From Alphaproteobacteria bacterium (GTDB taxonomy: Bacteria; Pseudomonadota; Alphaproteobacteria; MPNO01; VGEU01): DNA of 48,750 bases. The stretch is taken from the NCBI GenBank assembly GCA_016869145.1, contig VGEU01000015.1:1-48750 (forward strand), in the 5' to 3' direction. The position numbers and the translations under genes were made by a program. This document shows positions 1-7,049 of the stretch, one piece after another. The number at the start of each line of letters is the position of its first letter. Within the stretch, counting starts at the first letter, position 1. The notes under the pieces were generated by a model, which searched no databases, was not told the DNA's origin, and saw only the letters and a list, made by a program, of their open reading frames with translations.

Positions 1-1224
1 GCCGCCGACCGCCCGGCCCAGGAAGCGCAGATCCCGCGCGCCCCGGATCCGATCCCGCCGGGCGTCGTCATTCCCGGTCCCGTCGCGCCGCAGCTGGTCG
101 GGCCGGGGTCGGTCGTGCCGGGCCCCGTCGCGCCGCAGCCTGTCGCACCCGGTCCAGTCGCACCGCAGCCTGTCGCGCCCGGGCCGGTCGGCCCCGGGGC
201 AACGGGACCGGTCGCGCCGCGCGCACCGACCGAGCCGGCGGCGCCGCAGCCGCAGCCGCCGTCCGATCTGCCTCAGCCGCCTGCCGACCGGGCGCGGCCG
301 GGCGAGCGCACGCGCGAGACGCCGCAGGAGGAAGCCCTCCTCGAGGCGGGCGCGATCCTGCTGCCGCCCGGGCGCATGCAGCTCGAGACCACGATCGACT
401 ACACGCACTCGTCGTCGAACCGCATCAATATCGGCGGGTTCACGATCTTCGAGGCGATCCTGATCGGGACGATCCGCGTCGACGATCTCAAGCGCGACAT
501 CCTGACCAGCTCGACCACCGCGCGGCTCGGCCTGTTCCGCCGCCTGCAGGGCGAGGTCCGCGTGCCCTATGTCTATCGCACCGACGACGAGGTGCTCGGC
601 GCCGGCACCAACGACCAGCGCATGCGCAACGTCACCGGCAACGGGCTCGGCGATGTCGACGCGACGCTCACCTACCAGCCGGTGATCGCGAGCGGCTGGT
701 GGCCCAACATCCTGACCCGCGCCCGCGTCCGCATCCCGACCGGCAAGAACCCGTTCGAGATCCCGAGCGTGACCACCGGCCAGACCGGCGAGACGCGCCT
801 CGCCGAGGCGCCGACCGGCTCGGGCTTCTACGCCTTCTCGGCCGGCGCGACCGGCGTGTGGCGGAGCGACCCGGCGGTCTTCTTCGTGAGCGGCGGGTTC
901 ACCTATACGCCGGAGCGGCGCTTCACGAACGCCGGCGCGATCGATCCGGGCGAATCCTTCGACTTCAGCGTCGGCCTCAACGTCGCCCTGAGCGACAAGG
1001 TCGCGATCAACATGGGGTTCTCGGAATCCTTCACGCTCGAGACCAAGCAGAACGGGCGCAAGAGCCCAGGCTCGGGCACGAACGACGCGCGGCTCTCGCT
1101 CGGCACCTCGATCGGCATCTCGCCGTCGTTCTCGCTCCTGGTCTCGGCGAGCATGGGGCTCACCGAGGACGCCTCGGACTTCTCGTTCCAGGTGAGCGTG
1201 CCCTACAGCTTCAACCTGTTCTGA
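1..1224 (+). CDS. Proline-rich outer-membrane beta-barrel, FapF-like candidate (5' partial)
   Basis: The frame is open from the first base, so the true start lies left of the window; 407 residues are visible. The first ~100 visible residues are a low-complexity Pro/Val/Ala/Gly linker, after which residues from LLPPGRMQLE onward alternate polar and hydrophobic positions in about a dozen short strands. The protein ends in SVPYSFNLF, a C-terminal aromatic typical of BAM-inserted barrels. The barrel resembles the phenol-MetA-degradation/transporter-type porins and could be the export pore of the amyloid locus at 2522-6264, as FapF is in pseudomonads. FapF has a coiled-coil N-terminal region, whereas this one has a polyproline linker. 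It converges with the next gene over a shared terminator. Barrel call fairly sure; FapF role inferred from context. Confidence 0.6.
   Translation, partial: AADRPAQEAQIPRAPDPIPPGVVIPGPVAPQLVGPGSVVPGPVAPQPVAPGPVAPQPVAPGPVGPGATGPVAPRAPTEPAAPQPQPPSDLPQPPADRARPGERTRETPQEEALLEAGAILLPPGRMQLETTIDYTHSSSNRINIGGFTIFEAILIGTIRVDDLKRDILTSSTTARLGLFRRLQGEVRVPYVYRTDDEVLGAGTNDQRMRNVTGNGLGDVDATLTYQPVIASGWWPNILTRARVRIPTGKNPFEIPSVTTGQTGETRLAEAPTGSGFYAFSAGATGVWRSDPAVFFVSGGFTYTPERRFTNAGAIDPGESFDFSVGLNVALSDKVAINMGFSESFTLETKQNGRKSPGSGTNDARLSLGTSIGISPSFSLLVSASMGLTEDASDFSFQVSVPYSFNLF
79..240 (+). repeat. Degenerate VAPGPVAPQP-coding repeat
   Basis: The DNA repeats blocks of the type ccgtcgcgccgcagcc about every 24-30 bases, coding for VAPGPVAPQP-like units. 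It forms an extended linker ahead of the barrel and is not a CRISPR array: units are in frame, contiguous and degenerate at third positions. Confidence 0.7.
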
Positions 1225-1249
1225 GCCGCCGCGACCGGGCCGCAAACGA

Positions 1250-1275
1250 AACGGGGCCGCAATCGCGGCCCCGTT
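1250..1275. terminator. Bidirectional intrinsic terminator
   Basis: An 11-bp perfect stem (arms 1250-1260 and 1265-1275) with loop AATC lies between the convergent barrel gene and binding-protein gene. Read on the minus strand the stem is followed by TTTCGTTTG; on the plus strand by the weaker CGCGTTTCTG. Confidence 0.75.
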
Positions 1276-1294
1276 CGCGTTTCTGACGAGCGCG

Positions 1295-2359
1295 TCAGTT
1301 GGCGCGCGCGGTCTGCAGATTGCGGACCGCGGTCTCGGCGAAGCGGTTGTCGACGAGGCCCGCGAGCTTCGGCACCGCCTTGAGGACCTGGCCGGTGATC
1401 AGGCCCCAGCCGTTATACTCGGCGTCGGCGATCTCGGCCTGGCCCCAGACGAAGCGGTCATATTTGGTCGTCTGGACCCACGCCTCGGCCTGCTGCGGCT
1501 GCACGACTACGCCCTGGCGGTGGAAGAAGATCGTCAGAAGGCGCGCGGCATCGACCGGATCCTGGCGGATATAGGTCATCGCGCGCACCCAGCCGTCGAC
1601 GAAGCGCTGCACGACCTGCGGCTCCTGCTCGATCATCGCGTTGCGCGCGACGAGGGCCTTGGCATTGATCAGGCCGAGCGTGTTCACGATGTCGCCATTG
1701 GCAATGAGCGTCCGCGCCTGGTTGGTGGCGCGCAGGAGATCGGTGAAGTGCTTCGATTCGATGACCGCATCCGCCAACTTCTTCTCGAACGCGGAAGTGA
1801 GATCGACGGGCTCGAGGAAGACGATCTTGACGTCCTGCGGGCGGAGCCGCGCGGTGTTGAGGAGCCGGATCAGGATCGGGTGCGCGTCCGAGCCGACCCC
1901 GAGCGCGACGGTCTTGCCCCTGAGATCGGCGAGCGAGTTGATGGTGGCGCCCTGTGACGGGACGACCATCTCGATCTCGGTGCCATAGCCCGCGACGGCG
2001 ATCAGCTTGGCCTCGACCTCGGCGCCGGCCATGGTCAGGAACACACGCTGCGGCACGGCGGCGATGTCGCTCGAGCCGACGCCGATCGAGCGGATCACCG
2101 TCAGCGCGTTGCTGATCGGCACGCCGCTGATCAGGAGGTTCTGCTGGGCGAAGAAGCCGCGCTCGATCCCGACGATGGCCGGCAGCGCGTCCCAGCCGCT
2201 CGCGTAGGACAGGCGCACCAGGCTCACGTTCTGGGTCTGGGCGGCGGGCTGCTGGGCCGGGGCCGCCTGCCGCTGCTGGCCGCGCTGCTGCGCCAGGGCA
2301 GGGGCGGCGACGATCGTCACCGCCGCGACGAGCACACAAGCAAGACGCCAGTTCTTCAT
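1295..2359 (-). CDS. NitT/TauT-type ABC transporter substrate-binding protein
   Basis: A 354-residue periplasmic protein with a signal peptide (residues 1-23, cleavage after PALA) and a Gln/Ala-rich linker to about residue 45. It then has the SsuA/NMT1-like fold: LSYASGWDALPAIVGIERGF, an internal SLADLRGKTVALGVGS motif and a C-terminal helical part. It would bind a small ligand for an ABC importer. No permease or ATPase gene is adjacent, so it is an orphan here; the nearest complete set is at 19578-22372. It lies between the barrel gene and the rest of the amyloid-like locus, in the same direction as the latter, 162 bases after 2522. Family call secure; ligand unknown. Confidence 0.85.
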   Translation of the reverse strand: MKNWRLACVLVAAVTIVAAPALAQQRGQQRQAAPAQQPAAQTQNVSLVRLSYASGWDALPAIVGIERGFFAQQNLLISGVPISNALTVIRSIGVGSSDIAAVPQRVFLTMAGAEVEAKLIAVAGYGTEIEMVVPSQGATINSLADLRGKTVALGVGSDAHPILIRLLNTARLRPQDVKIVFLEPVDLTSAFEKKLADAVIESKHFTDLLRATNQARTLIANGDIVNTLGLINAKALVARNAMIEQEPQVVQRFVDGWVRAMTYIRQDPVDAARLLTIFFHRQGVVVQPQQAEAWVQTTKYDRFVWGQAEIADAEYNGWGLITGQVLKAVPKLAGLVDNRFAETAVRNLQTARAN

Positions 2360-2439
2360 CGGGAAGTGCTCCTCGGATTGCGCCGACCTCGGGCGCGCCG
2401 ACTATACTTAGGGAGGCCGGCGGCCGGAATATAGGCAAA

Positions 2440-2460
2440 CTCAACGTGATTTAGGTTGAG
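2440..2460. promoter_or_regulatory. Short inverted repeat upstream of the binding-protein gene
   Basis: CTCAAC (2440-2445) and GTTGAG (2455-2460) form a 6-bp inverted repeat with a 9-base spacer in an AT-richer patch 80 bases upstream of the 2359 start. It could be an operator for 1295-2359. A weak terminator for the lipoprotein gene is the alternative. No T-run follows. Confidence 0.3.
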
Positions 2461-2521
2461 ATTGTCTGAACCGAGACCCTTGCCCATCGCGGCACGAGCT
2501 CCGTCAGGGCCGCGCCGGCCC

Positions 2522-3256
2522 CTAGAACCGGGGCACCGCGGTATTGAGGAGCGACGGCAGGCTCGGAATGCCCGAGGCATCGTTCAGGATATTGACCTGT
2601 ACGAACAGGTTGTTGTTGACGACGTTGAAGCTGCCGGGAACCTGAGCGATCTGGAAGATGCCGGTCGCGCCCTGGAAGTTGCGGATCACGGTCTGGATCT
2701 GGACGTCGCCGTTATTGCCGACGTTGACGTTGGGCGACGGGGCCGTCGTCGTGCCGCTGCCGCCCGAGTTGTTGACCGCGAGGTTGCCGGTCGCCGCGCC
2801 GTTGCGGTCGAAGGTGCCGTTGAACAGCACGCTGAACGAGATGCCGTTGAAGGCGCCGCGCTTGCCGGCGAGCACGCTCTCGTCGACCTCGGTCGCCCAG
2901 CTCGTCCTCGGCGTGAGCGAGGCGACGTCGGCGACGCCGAGGTTCTTGCGGGGCGTCGCCTTGGCGGTGGCCGCAGGCTTGGCATTCTTCGATGCGGCGG
3001 CCTGCGGCGAGGCGGATTTGGGCGAGGCGGCCTGGCGGATGCTGTCGCCCGAGCCGCAGCCATAGAGGAGCGCGCCGGGGAGGACGAGGATCGCGAGCAA
3101 GGCGGCGGCGCGACGAAGTCCGCCGAGCCATCGGGCGGCCGCTCCGGCGCGCGGGGCGGCACTGTCGGCGGGTCTACGCGCTACGCGTCTCACGGTCGTC
3201 ATCCTCTCGGTCTGGTCCCCGCCCTGCGGCGAGGGGTCGGCGGTCGGTCCCGGCAT
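2522..3256 (-). CDS. Lipoprotein of the amyloid-like locus carrying one repeat unit
   Basis: The start at 3256 is chosen because GGGGAG sits 7 bases upstream and the preceding gene stops one base earlier (TGA-C-ATG). A later ATG at 3202 has no spaced Shine-Dalgarno. The 244-residue product has an Arg-rich N-terminus, a hydrophobic stretch and a lipobox LLYGC (Cys67), followed by an Ala/Ser/Pro/Lys tether. Residues ~189-224 read RNFQGATGIFQIAQVPGSFN... and align with the repeat unit of the two amyloid-like proteins upstream, especially the third copy in 3962-4858. It could anchor or cap a fibre at the outer membrane. In Fap terms it occupies the FapE place, but I cannot show homology. The C-terminus is VPRF; the main subunit ends GNRF. 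Confidence 0.6.
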   Translation of the reverse strand: MPGPTADPSPQGGDQTERMTTVRRVARRPADSAAPRAGAAARWLGGLRRAAALLAILVLPGALLYGCGSGDSIRQAASPKSASPQAAASKNAKPAATAKATPRKNLGVADVASLTPRTSWATEVDESVLAGKRGAFNGISFSVLFNGTFDRNGAATGNLAVNNSGGSGTTTAPSPNVNVGNNGDVQIQTVIRNFQGATGIFQIAQVPGSFNVVNNNLFVQVNILNDASGIPSLPSLLNTAVPRF

Positions 3257-3257
3257 G

Positions 3258-3965
3258 TCAGAACTCCCCGGCCTGCCGACGCATGGTCGGCCCGATGCGG
3301 TCGAGGAGCGTGAAGATCTCGTCGACCGCCGCCTTGAGGGTGCGGTCCTGGGCGAACTCACCGTTGCGGTCGCGCGTGTTGCTGAGGATCATCAGCACGA
3401 TCTGGTCCCAGCCCGCGGCGAACTCGGCGACCGGGCGCGCGATGTGGCCGAACGCCGGGTCGGCGATCAGCACGTTGCCGTTCTCGACGCCCTTGATCAC
3501 CACGAAGTGGGCGTAGCCGCGGGTGTTGGTGAGCGTGATCACCGGCGCCTCGAGCCTGGTGACCTCCTCGGGCGAGTTCAGCTTGAAGCCGCTGACGACG
3601 TAGCCCTTCTCCTCGACCGCGCGCTTAATCTCGAGCATCGAGAAGCCCTGGCGCTTGATCCGCTCCTCGTCGCCGACGCGCAGCATGTCGAGGACGAGCT
3701 GCCGCTCCTCGATCGCGTCGCCGTAATAGTGGGTGAGGATGGTCGCCGCGGCGGCGGCGCCGCTCGAGACATCGAAGCCCTGGCGCACGATGTCCTTGAA
3801 CTTGAGCTGTGTGAGCCCGAGCACCGGCACCTGGACGCGGAGCGGGCTTCCCGGCATCGGCAGTGTCACCGCGCCGGCCGGTGCAACGAGACAGAGGGGC
3901 GCGACGAGACAGAGGGGCGCGACGACGGCGGCGAGGAGCGCGGCGCGGGGGCGGCGGATGCTCAT
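3258..3965 (-). CDS. C39-peptidase-like protein (FapD-like) with Cys-to-Ser at the active site
   Basis: The 235-residue exported protein has a signal peptide to about residue 32 and a C39 papain-like fold. The oxyanion Gln62 is followed at the canonical spacing by VSSGAAAAATIL, where the family has SCGAAALATLL, so the nucleophile position is Ser68 (codon AGC). His153 (GYAHFVVIKG) and Asp169 (IADPAFG) are present. C39 enzymes process or escort secreted peptides, and FapD in pseudomonad amyloid operons belongs to this family. Here it may be a non-catalytic chaperone or an atypical serine enzyme. The start overlaps the stop of the upstream repeat protein by 4 bases and the lipoprotein follows one base after its stop, so the three genes are translationally coupled. 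Confidence 0.75.
   Translation of the reverse strand: MSIRRPRAALLAAVVAPLCLVAPLCLVAPAGAVTLPMPGSPLRVQVPVLGLTQLKFKDIVRQGFDVSSGAAAAATILTHYYGDAIEERQLVLDMLRVGDEERIKRQGFSMLEIKRAVEEKGYVVSGFKLNSPEEVTRLEAPVITLTNTRGYAHFVVIKGVENGNVLIADPAFGHIARPVAEFAAGWDQIVLMILSNTRDRNGEFAQDRTLKAAVDEIFTLLDRIGPTMRRQAGEF
3887..3922 (-). repeat. Perfect 18-bp tandem duplication in a signal-peptide region
   Basis: The 18-base unit cgagacagaggggcgcga occurs twice in a row (3887-3904, 3905-3922) and codes a doubled PLCLVA in the signal peptide of the C39-like protein. The duplication is in frame and lengthens the hydrophobic core. Confidence 0.8.
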
Positions 3966-4858
3966 CGGCCGATCCCCGGCACGATGCCCGAGAACCCGGT
4001 CGAGGGCAGCGCGATGGTCGCGCGGTTGCCGACGACATTGGCATTGCCGGCCGACTGGGTGACCTGGGCGATCCCGGTGAAACCGATGAAGGAATTGGTG
4101 ATCGTGTCGGCGCGCCGGGTCTTGGTGAGATCCTCGACGCCCGACTGCTCGACGGTGCCCTGGACCGCGCCGACGCCGCTCAGGGTCTCGCTGCCGAGCT
4201 TCACGAACTCCTCCGGGTCGAGCCTGATCCCGACTCCGATGACGAGGATGTTTTGCTGCTGGTTGGCCGCGCCGGCCGACTGGTTGACGGCGACCGTGCC
4301 GGTCGATCCGCCGAAGCTGTTGTCGATCGTGTCGAGGCGCCGGCCGCCGACCGAGACGACGCTGTTGCCTTCCGCGCGCACCGTGCCGGCGAGCGCGAGA
4401 TCATCGAGCGTCGTCTCCTGCTGGAACTGCTCGGCGCCCAGATCGCGGATCACGAGCACGAGCGCGTTGAGCTGGTTGTTGGCGATGCCGACTTTCTGGT
4501 TGAAGGCGAAGACGCCGCGGCTGACCTGGAACGAGCGCTCGACCAGCGCCTCGCGCTTGAAGCCGGGATCCTCGACCGGCGGCCGTCCGGGTACCTTGAT
4601 GATCCCGGGCACCAGGCGGTCGGTGATGGTGACGTTGGTGATCGACTGCTCGAAATAGGCGCGCGCGCCGGATGGCACCGCGTCGGCGATCGCCGAGACG
4701 CCGGTGATCGAGGAGGAAAGGGGGGTGTCGGTGCCGGTCGTCGGCAAGGGCGGCAGCGTCTGCGCCGCGGCCGGCAGGGCGAACGCGGCCACGACCGCCA
4801 TGATGCCAGCGATGCGCGTCGCGACCGTCCGCCAGGGAAGTGGGCCCCACATCCTCAT
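3962..4858 (-). CDS. Exported repeat protein, FapB-like amyloid nucleator candidate
   Basis: 298 residues with a signal peptide (cleavage near residue 32, PAAA/Q). Three copies of an Asn/Gln-rich unit lie at about 104-138, 175-209 and 250-284. Each has the pattern S-F-x(3)-[ST/R]-G-[ITV]-x-x-[VF]-[NT]-Q-x-x-G-x-x-N, best seen as TVAVNQSAGAANQQQN in copy 2. Copies are separated by ~40-residue linkers. Regularly spaced N/Q ladders around conserved glycines are typical of functional amyloid subunits, and the same unit recurs in 5374-6264. Being first in the operon with the C39-like and lipoprotein genes suggests a nucleator or minor-subunit role. No cysteine is present. Repeat structure is read directly; the amyloid role is inference. 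Confidence 0.65.
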   Translation of the reverse strand: MRMWGPLPWRTVATRIAGIMAVVAAFALPAAAQTLPPLPTTGTDTPLSSSITGVSAIADAVPSGARAYFEQSITNVTITDRLVPGIIKVPGRPPVEDPGFKREALVERSFQVSRGVFAFNQKVGIANNQLNALVLVIRDLGAEQFQQETTLDDLALAGTVRAEGNSVVSVGGRRLDTIDNSFGGSTGTVAVNQSAGAANQQQNILVIGVGIRLDPEEFVKLGSETLSGVGAVQGTVEQSGVEDLTKTRRADTITNSFIGFTGIAQVTQSAGNANVVGNRATIALPSTGFSGIVPGIGR

Positions 4859-5280
4859 GATCTCTCGCCTGCCTTCATCCCGGCGTGGTCCGGGCCAAAC
4901 GCCGGTCGTCGACTATGCGAAGGCGCTGTTAACGGGGCCTGAACGCCAGCCCCGAGGAGCCTGGCGCGGGCGACCGCGCGGAGCCCGATTTCGAGCGCGC
5001 CGCGTGGGGCGGGGCGCGCCGCGTCGGTCGTCGCGCGCATCGGCGCCTGTCGTGCCCGCCGCTGCGGGGGGGCCGACCGTTCGGAGGGCACCGACCGTCC
5101 GTCCGGATGATCGGTGGCCACGCACTGTCCGCTCACCGTCCATCGCAACACCACCAACGAGACCCGTACACGCAAGGATTACATCAGTATCCGTGAACAC
5201 GAACAAATCAAGAGCGCGTTATTTCTCTGTTATCGGTAGCGCGGAGATTTGCCGCATCGTTGCGAATATATGAAAACGAA
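4859..5280. other. Gene-free upstream region of the 3-gene amyloid-like operon
   Basis: About 420 bases between the 4858 start and the terminator at 5281. The half next to the gene is very GC-rich with no convincing ORF. The distal part (about 5150-5280) is AT-rich. On the minus strand a weak -35/-10 pair, TTGATT (5206-5211) and TACTGA (5184-5189) with a 16-base spacer, could drive the operon and would give a long leader. Confidence 0.4.
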
Positions 5281-5306
5281 CAGGCGACACCTTGCGGTGC
5301 CGCCTG
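5281..5306 (-). terminator. Intrinsic terminator of the main amyloid-subunit gene
   Basis: An 11-bp stem with one mismatch (CAGGCGACACC / GGTGCCGCCTG, loop TTGC). On the minus strand it is followed by TTCGTTTTCATATATT. It lies 70 bases past the stop of 5374-6264 and separates that gene from the next operon. Confidence 0.75.
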
Positions 5307-5339
5307 CCGCTGTATCCGGGTAGCCCCGGAAGGAAGTCA

Positions 5340-5362
5340 GGAGGAGGGACGGGCCCTCCTCC
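5340..5362 (-). terminator. GC-rich hairpin just after the subunit stop codon
   Basis: A 9-bp perfect stem (5340-5348 with 5354-5362, loop of 5) lies 11 bases past the stop of the main repeat protein and has no T-run. It probably acts with the hairpin at 5281-5306, either as tandem terminator or as 3'-end protection of an abundant message. Confidence 0.5.
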
Positions 5363-5373
5363 CGTTGGTCCGG

Positions 5374-6264
5374 TTAGAACCGGTTGCCGAGCACGCCCGG
5401 GGCGGCCTGATTCGAGCCGACTGTGCCCGACCACGCGATGGTCGAGGACTGGCTGTTCAGGTTGCCCGACGTCTGGTTGACGTGGGTCATGCCCTGGTTG
5501 TTGTTGACCGCGTTGGTGACCAGCGCGGTGTGCTGCATCGTCGACGACACGACGGTGTTGCTGGCGGTGGTCTGGCCCAGCGCCGCCTCGGACAGCGCCG
5601 CGGTGCCGCCGATGCCGACCGCGAGCGAGATCGAGTTGGTCTGGTTGTTCGCCGTGCCCGAGGTCTGGTTGACCCCGGTGATGCCGGTCTGATTGTAGAC
5701 CGTATCCTGCAACGTCGTCGTCCGGCGCGAACGGAACACGACGCCGCCCGGCGCCTTGCCGTCCGTCGTCGAGGCGTTCGCCGTCGTCGTCGAGCCCGAC
5801 TCGGTGACCAGCGAGTTCACGTTGTACTGCTCGGTCTCGGCCTGCGAGTCGGCCAGCGCCGTGGCGCTGTTGGTCGAGCCGAACGACACCAGGTTACCCT
5901 GGTTGTTCATCGAGCCCATGTCCTGGTTGACGCCGACTACGCCGGAGTTGTTGTAGACGGCGTTGACCAGGTTGAGGTCGAGACGGACGCTCGTCGCGCC
6001 GGTCGAGCCGGCCGCAACGTAGCTGACGGCCGAATGGCCGACCACGGCGATCGCCGCCGCTTCCGCGGCGCCGATCGGCATGATCATCGGCGAGGCGTTG
6101 AGGAACACGGCCTTCTCACGGCCGATGTTCTCGATGACGTTCAGGGTCTTGTCGAAGGCGATCACCGCCTTGACGTCGGCATTGCCGACCTGGGCGAGCG
6201 CCGCACCGTTCAGGAGACCCAGCCCCATCACGAGGGCGGTGGTTCCAAGAAGTGCCTTCTTCAT
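5374..6264 (-). CDS. Exported repeat protein, FapC-like main amyloid subunit candidate
   Basis: 296 residues with a clean signal peptide (1-24, cleavage after AALA). Three units lie at about 98-128, 184-216 and 247-279, each containing GVNQTSGTANNQTN-like cores (copy 1 GVNQDMGSMNNQGN, copy 3 HVNQTSGNLNSQSS). Linkers between units are rich in Ser, Thr and Ala. There is no Cys, Asn and Gln are abundant in the units, and charge is low. It carries a strong ribosome site (AAGGAG 8 bases before ATG) and its own terminator, as expected for a highly made structural subunit beside the operon of accessory genes. Curlin also has Q-x-G-x2-N units, but here the spacing is Q-x2-G-x2-N and the neighbours (C39, barrel) fit Fap better. 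Fibre formation is inferred. Confidence 0.7.
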   Translation of the reverse strand: MKKALLGTTALVMGLGLLNGAALAQVGNADVKAVIAFDKTLNVIENIGREKAVFLNASPMIMPIGAAEAAAIAVVGHSAVSYVAAGSTGATSVRLDLNLVNAVYNNSGVVGVNQDMGSMNNQGNLVSFGSTNSATALADSQAETEQYNVNSLVTESGSTTTANASTTDGKAPGGVVFRSRRTTTLQDTVYNQTGITGVNQTSGTANNQTNSISLAVGIGGTAALSEAALGQTTASNTVVSSTMQHTALVTNAVNNNQGMTHVNQTSGNLNSQSSTIAWSGTVGSNQAAPGVLGNRF

Positions 6265-6293
6265 CGCATATGCTCCTTAACTTCGATCTGTGA

Positions 6294-6953
6294 CGGGTTC
6301 AGCAGAGCTGTCTGCCACAAATCGATCAGTTGCCGACCGCGCCGCCGGCCTGGAACGACGACAATCTGCGCAGCGTCTCGGAGCAGATCCGCTCGGCGCT
6401 GTTCTTCGCCCATGTCCGCGCCTCGACCGGCACCGCGACCTCGCGCGCCAACTGCCATCCGTTCCGCCATGGCCGCTGGCTGTTCATGCATAACGGGGCG
6501 ATCGGCGGCTTCGAGGACATCCGGCGCGAGATCGACCTGATGATCCCGGCCGCGCTCTACCGGCACCGGTCGGGGACGACCGACAGCGAGGCGCTGTTCC
6601 TGCTCCTCCTCGCCAACGGCCTCGAGACGGACCCGGCCGCCGCCTTCGCGACGACGATGGCGGCGATCGTCGGCACCATGGCCGCGGCCGGGATCGCGGC
6701 GCCGCTCCGGGTCACCGCGGCGGCGACTGACGGCGAGGAGATCGTCGCGCTTCGCTACGCGAGCGATCGCCAGTCGCCGACGCTCTATTACGGTCATACC
6801 GAATTCGACGGCGGCGCGCAGGGGCAGGGCGCGATCCTGGTCCTCTCCGAGCCGCTCGATTCGAACCCCGGACACTGGGTCGAGGTGCCGGACTCCCATC
6901 TCCTCGTCGCCGGCGACGGCGCGGTCGCGATCGAGCCGTTCGCGCCGGCCTGA
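6294..6953 (+). pseudogene. Class II glutamine amidotransferase lacking its N-terminus
   Basis: The readable part matches YafJ/EgtC-type class II amidotransferases from PAWNDDNL onward. It has HVRASTGTA, NCHPFRHGRWLFMHNG and TTDSEAL, i.e. the glutamine-binding Arg, the oxyanion Asn-Gly and the Asp. Members normally begin MCR..., with the nucleophile Cys at residue 2 and about 75-80 residues before PAWNDDNL. Here the frame is closed by TGA at 6291-6293 and the upstream DNA is the promoter and body of the divergent amyloid-like gene. The only possible start is a TTG at 6330 without a clear ribosome site. The Ntn nucleophile is therefore missing and the gene is probably dead. The 3' end is intact. 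Confidence 0.75.
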
Positions 6954-7049
6954 GCGCCGCGCCGTAGTGACAGGCGCGTCGGGGCTCCGCATAATGCCGG
7001 CCCCGCCCAATCGCTGCCGCCGCGCCCCGAGACGCGCCGAAGGACCGTC

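Noticed and set aside
4855-5206. Minus-strand ORFs of about 100 residues in the gap between the two amyloid-like genes
   Set aside because: Arg/Ala/Pro-rich low-complexity readings, no ribosome site, and overlapping equally long frames on the other strand.
5374-6264. Reading the repeat proteins as curli subunits (CsgA/CsgB)
   Set aside because: Curlin spacing is Q-x-G-x2-N, here Q-x2-G-x2-N, units are separated by long linkers, and no CsgG, CsgE or CsgF homolog is present; C39 and barrel neighbours point to Fap.
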